In this document: positions 1 to 8,800 of the stretch, piece by piece
How the letters are laid out: each line of letters starts with the position of its first letter
How positions within the stretch are numbered: position 1 is the stretch's first letter
Origin: Clostridium felsineum DSM 794
GTDB taxonomy: Bacteria > Bacillota > Clostridia > Clostridiales > Clostridiaceae
NCBI RefSeq assembly: GCF_002006355.2
Contig: NZ_CP096980.1
Location: forward strand, 1,426,001 to 1,490,000
DNA: 64,000 nt
Reading direction: 5' to 3'
Translations under genes and position numbers: made by a program
The notes under the pieces: model-generated
What the model was told of the DNA's origin: nothing
The model's database searches: none
What the model saw: the letters and a program-made list of their open reading frames with translations, nothing else

Positions 1-296
1 TGGAGATATCTTCTATTACTCCAGTTAACGGTGGTACCAATGTAGCATTAAATGTTAAACCGACAATAACATTTAATAATGCAATAGCTGAAAATAATAT
101 AAGTGTATTTAGTGATACAGATAGTACGCCAATAAATATAACAATATCTTTTGATGATACTCAAAAGATATGTACCATAACACCAAACGCTAATTTAGCA
201 ACTAACAAAAAATACGAAATAGTACTGGCAGGTACAAAGGATATATATGGGCAAAAGCTAACGTCAGTTATAAGCTTTACTACAGTAACAGCATAA
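1..296 (+). CDS. Prophage tail protein with C-terminal Ig-like domain (partial, 5' end outside window)
   Basis: The reading frame is open from base 3 to the TAA at 294-296, giving the last 97 residues of a protein that starts before the window. It reads like one bacterial Ig-like (Big_5/SbsA type) beta-sandwich: it begins ISSITPVNGGTNVALNVKPT, has ITISFDDTQKICTITPNANL in the middle, and ends with the usual DIYGQKL...ISFTT closing strand. Siphophage major tail tube proteins often carry such a decoration at the C-terminus, and they sit directly before the tail chaperone pair, as here. The tail tube assignment therefore rests on position; the Ig fold rests on the sequence. Confidence 0.6.
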   Translation, partial: EISSITPVNGGTNVALNVKPTITFNNAIAENNISVFSDTDSTPINITISFDDTQKICTITPNANLATNKKYEIVLAGTKDIYGQKLTSVISFTTVTA

Positions 297-300
297 TTGT

Positions 301-324
301 AGGGTGGAAAATCCGCCCTTATTT
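301..324 (+). terminator. Stem-loop between tail tube and tail chaperone genes
   Basis: An 8-bp stem (301-308 pairing with 312-319, one G-T wobble) with a very short AAA loop is followed by a short, interrupted T run. It sits right after the stop at 294-296 and before the AGGAGG of the next gene. It could partly stop transcription so that the abundant tube protein is made in excess of downstream tail proteins. The weak T run makes a full terminator unlikely. Confidence 0.4.
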
Positions 325-346
325 TATTACATAGGAGGTTATATAA

Positions 347-703
347 ATGAATGTAGGAAAGGTAGAAGAATATAAATTAGAAATAGGAAAGAAAGAATAC
401 ACTTTTAGATTAGATATGTCCTGTATTCTTAAATTAGAAAAAAAATATGAAAATAGTACAGAAATTATAAATCAATTTTTAAGTTTTAAGAAAGAATTTA
501 CTAATGCCATAAAAATTCTAAGTTGTGCTTGTGTAGAGAAAGAATGGACAGAAGAAGAATTTGCTAATTCTTTGAGTGCAGATTTCCCTACCATGAAAGT
601 TATAGATGGAATATGTTATTCAATGATTCAAGGAGCTATTACATTGGATAAATCAGAAGATGAAAAGAAAGATAAGAAGGCAAAAACTAAAAAAAACAAG
701 TAA
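347..703 (+). CDS. Phage tail assembly chaperone, gpG-like
   Basis: A 118-residue protein with an AGGAGG site 7-8 bases before the ATG. In siphophages the gene between tail tube and tape measure encodes a chaperone that coats the tape measure during tail assembly and is absent from the finished virion. The sequence is mostly helical and charged, with a lysine-rich tail (DEKKDKKAKTKKNK). The last codons AAA AAA AAC AAG TAA lie on an A8C run that forms a -1 slippery heptamer, so part of the product should continue into the 718-939 frame. Family assignment rests on position, size and the frameshift arrangement rather than on residues I can recognise. Confidence 0.75.
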   Translation: MNVGKVEEYKLEIGKKEYTFRLDMSCILKLEKKYENSTEIINQFLSFKKEFTNAIKILSCACVEKEWTEEEFANSLSADFPTMKVIDGICYSMIQGAITLDKSEDEKKDKKAKTKKNK

Positions 704-737
704 GCCAGTCGGGTGATTTGATAGACCTAGACTGGTT
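691..737 (+). other. Programmed -1 ribosomal frameshift signal
   Basis: The heptamer A AAA AAC (691-697) lies in the 0 frame as X XXY YYZ, the classic slippery form. Seven bases later a stem forms: CCAGTC (705-710) pairs with GACTGG (730-735) and can be extended by two pairs to 703-737, with a loop of about 19 bases. The 0-frame stop TAA (701-703) falls inside the spacer. After a -1 slip the frame is open from 697 to 939 without a stop, giving a fusion of about 197 residues. This matches the conserved G/GT arrangement of dsDNA phage tail genes. Confidence 0.8.
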
Positions 738-939
738 TTTCTATATAGCAAAAAAGCATTTACATTATTCAGACGAAGAATTTTGGGATGCAACTCCAAG
801 AGCGATTTTAAGCTTATGGGAACAACATTGCAAATTTATGGGTTGGAATAAAAATAACACAAATAGTAAAGGTGATAAGATAAATAATTTTAATGATCCT
901 AGCACAATTATTAGCTTAGAAAGTTGCACATTTTTATAA
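718..939 (+). CDS. Tail assembly chaperone, gpT-like part made by -1 frameshift
   Basis: An open frame of 73 codons from a TTG, but that TTG lacks a good ribosome binding site. The frame is open back to 697, exactly at the slippery site. It is therefore best read as the C-terminal T part of a gpG-gpT fusion, joining at Asn117 of gpG and continuing with QVSQSGDL. The tryptophan- and aromatic-rich sequence (DLDWFFYIAKKHLHYSDEEF, then RAILSLWEQHCKFM) is typical of the T segment, which recruits tail tube subunits to the chaperone-coated tape measure. It ends 16 bases before the tape measure start, again as expected. Confidence 0.75.
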   Translation: MIDLDWFFYIAKKHLHYSDEEFWDATPRAILSLWEQHCKFMGWNKNNTNSKGDKINNFNDPSTIISLESCTFL

Positions 940-955
940 GAAAGGAGGGTGATTA

Positions 956-3900
956 ATGGCAGACCAAACTAAAAAAATAAACATCCAGTATATTTTGGAC
1001 GATAGTGGATTCAGCAAGTCATTACAAGGTATAAACTCTAATCTTAAATTAAATAAAAGTGCATTGAATGAAGCTAACATTGGTGTAAAAGCTTTTGGAG
1101 AAAGTAATGCTAACTTAACAAAAGTACAGAAGTCTTTACAGGATGTAATTGCAAGCAGTAAACAAAAGGTAGATTTGTATGCGGAAAGTATTCAAAAAAC
1201 TTCAACTAAACTTCAAGATAATATAGAAAAAAGAGCCAAGCTTAAAGAAGAATTGGACATGGAAAAAGAGAAACTTGAAGGTGCTATAAGTGCTTATGGT
1301 AAAGAGAGCGAAGTTACCCAAAATGTAAGAGATAAGATAGCAGATTTAACAGAACAATACAATAAAGCCGATAAAGCAGTAGAAACAAATGCTAAAAGCA
1401 TTGAGAGTTTAAATACCAAAATGAATAATGCTATAGCAGATACGGAAAAATACGAAGGACAATTAAAGAAAACTAATGATACTATATCTAAAAATAATAA
1501 TGTTTGGCTTAATTCTGGGAAAGTATTAACAGATACTTCGAAAAAAATAATCACTGTAGGTGAAGGAATGAGTAGTGTTGGTAGTGCGGTTACTACAAAA
1601 TTTACACTACCCTTTGTTGGTGCTGTAGGGATTGCTGTAAAGTCTGGTGCTGATTTTGAACACCAAATGGCAGATATAAGAAAAGAATTAATAGCATCTG
1701 GCGAAAATGTAGATGAAGTTGATAGCTTAATGAAAGAAATGTCTACAGATTCTTTACAATGGAGTGGAGATTTTGGACAAAGTACAAGTGACATAAATGC
1801 TGGATTGCTGACAATGAAAAAAGATGGATATTCTGGTCGTGAAGCTATAGACGATTTAAAGATTTCCCTAACTACAGCTAGAGGAGCAAATGAAAGCCTT
1901 ACAGATGTAATTAATACTTTAGGCGGTTCATTAGAAGCATATGGCATGAAGACAGAAAATGCAGCACAAAATACTCAAAACATGGCTCATATAGCTGATA
2001 GTTTTGCATACATAGCAAACCATACAAAATCTTCTGTTACTTCTCTTGGAGAAGGTATTTCTATTGCTGGACAAACTTTAAGCCAAATGAACCAACCTAT
2101 AGAAGTTACAAGTGCCGCTATTGGGGAATTGGAAAGTAATAATATAGATGCAAGTACTGCGGCTAATGCTTTAAAAGCTGGTTTTGTAAATTTAGTTCGT
2201 CCAACAGATGCAATGGCTGGAGCAATGAAACAGATGAATCTACAGGTGGTTGATAGCAAGGAGCAAATGAAGCAGCTACCAGATATCATTGATGGCATTA
2301 AAAAAGGAACTCAAGGTTGGACAGAAGAGCAACGTAATAATGCTATAGCTACATTATTTGGTAAAGAAAGTTTAGCTAGTTGGAATGCTTTAATAAATAA
2401 AGGTGGAGACAATTTACGAACTCTATCTAATGGTGCTAAAAACAGCACAGGTGAAGTAAATAGACTATCTGACAGCATGAAGAATACACCTGTAAACCAA
2501 TTTAAGGAATTAGAGGGCTCTGTAAAAGCTTTAGGTGTTTCTATTGGAGAAGATGTACTTCCTACATTGACACCTTTAATACAAGATGCTACAGGTGCAG
2601 TAAAAGCATTTGGTAGCTTAGATGATGGTACTAAAAGATTAATATTAGAGATTGGTACTGGTGTTGCTGTAGGTGGATTAGCAATAAATGTAATAGGGAA
2701 AACAGTTGATAGTGCTGGTAAATTACTTAAGGTTTTTGGACAAATTGGAGATTATGTAGGGAAAAAGGTATTTGAGAAATCTGTAAAAGATAACAGTAAA
2801 GCACAAGATGATAATACTAAATCTACAGCTTCTAATACAGAAGCAAAGGGAATAAATACAGAAGCAGAATCTACCAATACCGAAGCTACAACAGCAAATA
2901 CAGAAGCCAAGAATCTTAATACCGAAGCAGAAAACGCAAAAGGTGGTATAGAAAATACAGCTAAAAGAGAAGCAGAAACAGTAGCGACAAAAGAAAGTAC
3001 AATTGCACAAGAAGCTAATACTCTTGCTAGTGGCAAAGGTGTAAAAGCTACAGAAGAATTAGGAAAAACCGTAGCAGAAACTGCGGGTAAAGCTGGAATT
3101 GCTGGAGAAGCTGTGGCTGGTTTAGGAGAAGCTGGAGAACTTGGTGCTGGTGCTTTGGCTGGTGCTAGTACAGCTACAGTTGGTTTAGGTACTGCTTTAG
3201 CTACAGTTGCTTTACCTATTGCTGGTGTTGTTGCTGGGATAGGTGCTTTAAGTTATGGCGCTTATAAATTTGTTAAATGGGGAACAGATGATGCAATACC
3301 CACTACAGATATATTCAATAATAAATATAAAGAAACCAGTCAAGTAATAGATGATAATGGAAACGCTATAAATGTTACTACCACTAAGATGCTTAACTTT
3401 AGTAAAGCTACAAAAGATAATGTTACTGCCTATATGGATTTAGAAAAACAAGCGGTAAAAACTGGTATATCTATAGCTGAAAGTAATAATAAATTAGGCA
3501 TTACTCCAGAACAATTAGCTAAAGTAAAGGGTACTTATGACCAAATGACAGGAGTTGTAAATAATGCAATAGATAAGCGAACCAAAGATGAAGAAGGAAA
3601 ACTAAAAGATTTATTTAGTAAAAGTACAACCATAACTGGACAAGAACAACAAGTAATGTTACAGCAAATACAAACCAGTGCAGACCAAAGAAAACAGAAA
3701 ACCCAAGAGTTAGAAACTCAATTAACGACTATTTATCAAAATGCTAGTAATCAACATCGAAATCTAACAACACAAGAAGAGCAACAAGTTAACAATATCC
3801 AAGCACAAATGAGAGCTAATGCAGTTAAAAATTTGTCTGATAGTAGTATCCAACAAAAAGTATTATTAGAAAGATTAAAAGACGATCATAATCATATAAC

Positions 3901-4627
3901 ACAGCAAGAAGCAGAAGAAGTAATCCAGAATGCAAATAAAGCAAGAGATGGTGCAGTTAGTGCAGCTAATACAAAATACAATGATGTAGTTGCCAACGCA
4001 ATATATGAAAGAGATGTAACACATACTTTAAGTTCAGATCAAGCAGATAAGGTAATAAAAGAAGCAGGAAGACAGAAGGAACAATCCATTTCAGAAGCAG
4101 AAAAACAAAGAAGTGGAGTTATAGATAAGGTTCAGAAGATGGGCGGAGAAGCTGTTAGTCAGATAAATACAGACACAGGGAAAATGACAACTCGATACCA
4201 GCAATGGTCTAAAGATATTGAAGGCATATTATCCGGTACTATTAGTTTCTTTAAAAATCATCCTATAGTCGCTCAAATAGTACAATTAGGTGCAGATGCG
4301 TTAGGCGCTGGCGGCGCGACAAAGGCTATAACTGGTAAAAACGCAAGAGGTACTTCAAATTGGCAAGGCGGTTTAACTACTATGCATGAAGCTGGATGGG
4401 AAGTTTATAACCTACCACAAGGTACTAAAATATATAACCACGAAGCAAGTGAGTTCATGGTGAAGCAGACAGCACAAGAGGTTGCTAAAAGTGTTCTTGC
4501 TGGGTTTAGTGGTAATGGAAATAATCAACCTATTGTAGTTGAGATGTATATGGATAAAGATAAGGTAGGAAGAGCAGTAGCTAGTACTGTAAGTAATCAA
4601 ATTTATAGAAACAGTAGGAGGGGATAA
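956..4627 (+). CDS. Phage tail tape measure protein
   Basis: A 1223-residue protein with an AAGGAGG site before the ATG. Tape measure proteins set tail length and are ejected with the DNA. The N-terminal third is a long alpha-helical coiled coil, followed by the TP901-type core with the GEGMSSVGSAVTTKFTLPFV and GADFEHQMADI signatures near residues 200-235. A hydrophobic, glycine/alanine-rich segment near residues 735-770 is the expected membrane-active part. Before it lies an unusual run of NTEA-containing seven-residue repeats (about residues 622-660, bases 2820-2940). The C-terminal part (about 870-1110) is again coiled coil. The stop is separated by 4 bases from the next start, consistent with translational coupling in the tail operon. 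Confidence 0.9.
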   Translation: MADQTKKINIQYILDDSGFSKSLQGINSNLKLNKSALNEANIGVKAFGESNANLTKVQKSLQDVIASSKQKVDLYAESIQKTSTKLQDNIEKRAKLKEELDMEKEKLEGAISAYGKESEVTQNVRDKIADLTEQYNKADKAVETNAKSIESLNTKMNNAIADTEKYEGQLKKTNDTISKNNNVWLNSGKVLTDTSKKIITVGEGMSSVGSAVTTKFTLPFVGAVGIAVKSGADFEHQMADIRKELIASGENVDEVDSLMKEMSTDSLQWSGDFGQSTSDINAGLLTMKKDGYSGREAIDDLKISLTTARGANESLTDVINTLGGSLEAYGMKTENAAQNTQNMAHIADSFAYIANHTKSSVTSLGEGISIAGQTLSQMNQPIEVTSAAIGELESNNIDASTAANALKAGFVNLVRPTDAMAGAMKQMNLQVVDSKEQMKQLPDIIDGIKKGTQGWTEEQRNNAIATLFGKESLASWNALINKGGDNLRTLSNGAKNSTGEVNRLSDSMKNTPVNQFKELEGSVKALGVSIGEDVLPTLTPLIQDATGAVKAFGSLDDGTKRLILEIGTGVAVGGLAINVIGKTVDSAGKLLKVFGQIGDYVGKKVFEKSVKDNSKAQDDNTKSTASNTEAKGINTEAESTNTEATTANTEAKNLNTEAENAKGGIENTAKREAETVATKESTIAQEANTLASGKGVKATEELGKTVAETAGKAGIAGEAVAGLGEAGELGAGALAGASTATVGLGTALATVALPIAGVVAGIGALSYGAYKFVKWGTDDAIPTTDIFNNKYKETSQVIDDNGNAINVTTTKMLNFSKATKDNVTAYMDLEKQAVKTGISIAESNNKLGITPEQLAKVKGTYDQMTGVVNNAIDKRTKDEEGKLKDLFSKSTTITGQEQQVMLQQIQTSADQRKQKTQELETQLTTIYQNASNQHRNLTTQEEQQVNNIQAQMRANAVKNLSDSSIQQKVLLERLKDDHNHITQQEAEEVIQNANKARDGAVSAANTKYNDVVANAIYERDVTHTLSSDQADKVIKEAGRQKEQSISEAEKQRSGVIDKVQKMGGEAVSQINTDTGKMTTRYQQWSKDIEGILSGTISFFKNHPIVAQIVQLGADALGAGGATKAITGKNARGTSNWQGGLTTMHEAGWEVYNLPQGTKIYNHEASEFMVKQTAQEVAKSVLAGFSGNGNNQPIVVEMYMDKDKVGRAVASTVSNQIYRNSRRG

Positions 4628-4631
4628 GGCT

Positions 4632-5852
4632 ATGCAAATGCTTATAAATGGAACAGATTTAACACAATATAATAGTAGATTAATTAATTTAGATATACAA
4701 CCATCTAGTGTTAATAATTCGGATGAATGGCTAAGAGATAGTTTAACCCCTCTTAACTTACATCAGCAATTTGAATATAAAAAGATAACAGCAGAGATTT
4801 TAGTAATTGGAAATAATAGAGAAGATGCTTTATTAAAAGTTTCTCAAATAACTAATTTATTAAAATTCACAGCAACTATACAATTTGATAATATGAGTTA
4901 CTTCTATGATTGCAAATTAAGTGGTACACCAAGCCTTACTAAAGGTGTTATTGTAAACAAAGTTGTTATGACTTGCGATTTTAACGCAATTTGTTATAAG
5001 TCGGAGGAATCACATGGTTTTAATGGCTCTATAGTAGTAACCAACAATGGTACTATGGAATGTCCGTGTGATATTACCATTACAGAACCAGTTGACACAC
5101 CAATAGTTACTATTAAAGGAATAACCGAAGAAGATATAAGAGTTTTGTATCTTAAGAAAGATATTCCTATAACTATAAGCGGAGAAAATAAGACCATTAC
5201 AGAGCCAGACCTAGACCATTGGATTTCAGATTCTACTGGCAATGGCAAATGGATTTATAAGTACTGGAATATAGCAATGTCTAATAGTCCAGAACTAACA
5301 GCAAGACCAAACATATTACCTACTAAAGATTTTATAGATAAGAGTGTTTCTTGCTACCATCAAGAGTTATTATCTGATAGTACAAATTTAGTTTATAACG
5401 ATATAACCAATATTATAGGAAGTATAAAGACAGGTTTATATGTAAATAGTGCCAAGAGTGTATCATTTCAATTCAAACATGATGATGGTGTAAATGTATA
5501 TCTAAATAATAATAGCGTATATAGTAGTGCTAATGCAGAAATAAACACACCAGATAATCCAAATTATCCTACGATTACATTAGCATTACAGCAAGGTTGG
5601 AATGTACTAGAATTTGTATATATAAATCATCTATCAGAAGGTGGAGTATATGCACTAACACAAAAGTCAAGTGATATGGTAGATGGGCTTAATTGTTACT
5701 ATGCAAGAGATTTAAGCTATTTAGAAGTTGCTAATAAATTTGCAGAAGTGACTTTATGGGAATTTCCTAAATTAGAGGTTGGCATAAATACAATAGCCCT
5801 ATCCGATAATAATGCGGTTGCAAGTATTGCCCATAAGCCAAGATTTTTATAG
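4632..5852 (+). CDS. Distal tail protein (Dit family) with PA14-like insert
   Basis: A 406-residue protein directly after the tape measure, where siphophages encode the distal tail (Dit) hub that joins tail tube and baseplate. Residues 1-130 look like the N-terminal Dit ring domain (INGTDLTQYNSRLINLDIQP, then a beta-rich stretch ending MTCDFNAICYKS). The C-terminal part is longer than in a minimal Dit. It contains SVSFQFKHDDGVNVYLNNNS near residues 276-295, which resembles the PA14 carbohydrate-binding fold (aromatic-x-x-DDG-x-x-hydrophobic-Y), suggesting an evolved Dit that touches the cell wall. The first two in-frame ATGs (codons 1 and 3) are both usable. The Dit call rests mainly on gene order and the N-terminal fold pattern. 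Confidence 0.75.
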   Translation: MQMLINGTDLTQYNSRLINLDIQPSSVNNSDEWLRDSLTPLNLHQQFEYKKITAEILVIGNNREDALLKVSQITNLLKFTATIQFDNMSYFYDCKLSGTPSLTKGVIVNKVVMTCDFNAICYKSEESHGFNGSIVVTNNGTMECPCDITITEPVDTPIVTIKGITEEDIRVLYLKKDIPITISGENKTITEPDLDHWISDSTGNGKWIYKYWNIAMSNSPELTARPNILPTKDFIDKSVSCYHQELLSDSTNLVYNDITNIIGSIKTGLYVNSAKSVSFQFKHDDGVNVYLNNNSVYSSANAEINTPDNPNYPTITLALQQGWNVLEFVYINHLSEGGVYALTQKSSDMVDGLNCYYARDLSYLEVANKFAEVTLWEFPKLEVGINTIALSDNNAVASIAHKPRFL

Positions 5853-5867
5853 AAAGGAGGGCGATTA

Positions 5868-8800
5868 ATGGTTTTATTATTAGATACAAGTAGAAATAAA
5901 ATAGGAAATATAGATGTATATAAAGATATGTCCATAACTAAAGAAGTTAAAAAGTTAGATAATTTATCTATATATATACCAATTACAGATCCAAATTATA
6001 ATGTTGTTGCCGAAGAATATTATATAAGAACAAAAGATAATGAGTATGTAATAAAAGAAATAAATATAAATGATGATAATTATAAAGAACTTTATTGCGA
6101 GGTTAATGTAGAAGAATTAAAAGGCACATTAGTAGAAGACTTTAACCAGGTCCAAGGTCAGTGTGAAGGCACAGCTAATTTAGCTTTATCTTATACTAAT
6201 GGATGGAGCGTAGCATATTGTGATGTTAATAAGAAAAGGAATGTAGTAAAGAAACAATGTACTGTCTACGACATTATACAAGAAATACAAGACATATATA
6301 AATGCGATATAGTTTTTAATGCTATAAATAAAGAAATATTTATATATCAATCAGTGGGAAGTGATAAAGGTGTATATTTTACAGAGGAATTAAATCTTAA
6401 GCAATTGCAATTACAAAGTAACACTAACGATTATATTACACAGTTAATACCGATTGGTAATAATAACATGACTATAGAAAGTGTAAATAATAACCTAAAG
6501 TATATAAGTAATTACCAATATACTACTAAAGTAATACAGGCTTATTGGATAGACAACAGATACACAATTCCACAGGATTTATATGAAGATGCGGTAGAAA
6601 GACTCAATGAACTTAGCAAACCTAAAAGAAGCTATAGTGTATCTGTAATAGACTTAGCAAAAATAAATAAAGACTATGCTATATTAGATTTTGATATTGG
6701 CGATAGTATTACTTTGTTGAGTAAAAGTAAGAAAATAAGAGATAATCAGAGGATAAAAAAGATAACTATATATCCAGATGAACCAGAAAAAAATACAGTT
6801 GAAATAAGCAATATATTAGATAATATAGAAGATTTAATTACTAGATTTGATAATACATCTAATACAGTTGATACAGTTACAAATTCTGATGGGAGTATAG
6901 ATGGTAATAAAGTAGATGGTATTAACGGTAATCAAATTGTAGATAAAAGTATTAGTTCTCTACAAATAGGGAATGAAGCAGTTGGTACTGCTCAAATAGC
7001 ATTAGCAAGTATTGGTAACGCACAGATAGATAGACTATCAGCAAATAAATTAGTTGTAGATACAGCAGATATAAAAGATGGTGCTATACAACATGCTAAG
7101 CTTGGAGATGCAGTAATAGAGAGTGCAAATATAGCTGATGAAGCGGTTACAAGTGCCAAGATACAAAATGAAGCAGTAGGTACTGCACAGATAGCAAAAG
7201 AAGCTGTAGGAAACGCACAGATAGCTAATATGGATGTAAGTAAATTAAACGCTGGTGACTTGAACGCAGATATAATTCATATGGTCAGCGGAGATAATAG
7301 ATTACAATTAAAGGGTAATAAACTACAATTATTTGCAGATAACAATGGACAGCAAGAAAGGGTGTTATTAGGGCAACAAGACAATGGAGATTATGGATTA
7401 TTGGTAAGAGGTTCAGATGGTCAGACGGTTTTGTTTAACGAAAATGGACAGACTAAGGAAGGGTTTACAGATGGATATGGGAAACTAGATGATAAATCCT
7501 TAGACCCCAAAAAAATAGACATAGAAAAAGTCGTTACAGAAATTAACGGAGCAACTACCAAAATACAAAGTTCTAGTGTTATAGTAGATAATAAAAGTTT
7601 AGATACTAAATTTACAGAGATAACGGAAACTGTAGATAATATTCAAATAGGTGGTACTAATTTATTAAGAAATAGTGACTTTTCTAAAGGTGAAAATTTT
7701 TGGAACAATATAACTGAAATTGTGGATGATAGTATCTATGGAAAAATGGCTTTGTATAATTTACAAAGTGCCCAAGCTTTAGGAGTGCAGAGTTTATTAA
7801 TACAACATGGCACATATACGATGTCTGCTATAGTTAAAGCGAATGATTTTAGTAAAGTTACAGGTATTGGATTTGTATTTTTCTATACAGATAATAGTTA
7901 TACTGACTATACATGGGAAGGTCATCAATGGATTGATTTAGGCAATGGTTATAAAAAAGTAATAACTACAGGTGCTACAGATACTAATAAAACGCTTAGT
8001 AGAGTAGATATAAGGATATATACTCAAGGGAATAATACATTACAATTTCAAGTAGGAAAAATGAAATTTGAAAAAGGTAATAAGGCTACCGATTGGAGTC
8101 CAGCACCAGAAGATGTTCAAACTCAAATAGATACTAATACAACCAATATAGAAGAAACAGCGACCCAAATAGGGTTTAACTTAGAGAGTCAAACATGGAG
8201 ACAAACTGACAACTTAGAAACCTTCAAGGATTTTCAAACTTTTCTACAGGCTCAAAAGGGGAAAATATTAGCTAGTGTTTCCGAAACCGATATAGAAGGA
8301 TTATTAATTAAGTGGACTAATATTGTGGGAGTATCTATAAATGGTACAACTCTTACAGCTACAGGAGCAAATAATAATTGGGGTAGTACTGGTTGTAGTT
8401 CTATACAAACGTTAAGTAATGGACAATATGTAGAATGTGTTCTTAATGCTCAATCTAAAAGAGGTATGATTGGTTTGAGTCATACTGATATAGACCAGAA
8501 TTATAATACTATACAATTTGCTTTATACCCAGATTTAGATGGTAATAATAACCCTAGTGATTGGGTAGTGTATGAAAATGGTACATGGACTAAAGATTTA
8601 GGAAATTGGAATGTAGGAGACACAGGAAGAATTGCTATAGAAGATAATAAAATAAATTATTATATAAATGGTAATTTAAAGTATACAAGTACCCAAACAC
8701 CTACATTACCATTAGTAGTAGATACAGCTTTTTATATTCCTAATACTCAATTTGTAGATGTAAAAATAGATTCTTTAGTAAATATAAAGTCCACTATAGA

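Noticed and set aside
2815..2945. Regular short repeats as a possible CRISPR array
   Set aside because: The period is 21 or so bases in frame with no distinct spacers; it encodes a heptad repeat in the tape measure.
1294..3036. Minus-strand frames opposite the tape measure gene
   Set aside because: Low-complexity, Cys/Phe- or Ser/Ala-rich translations with no start signals; shadows of the Ala/Lys/Glu-rich tape measure.
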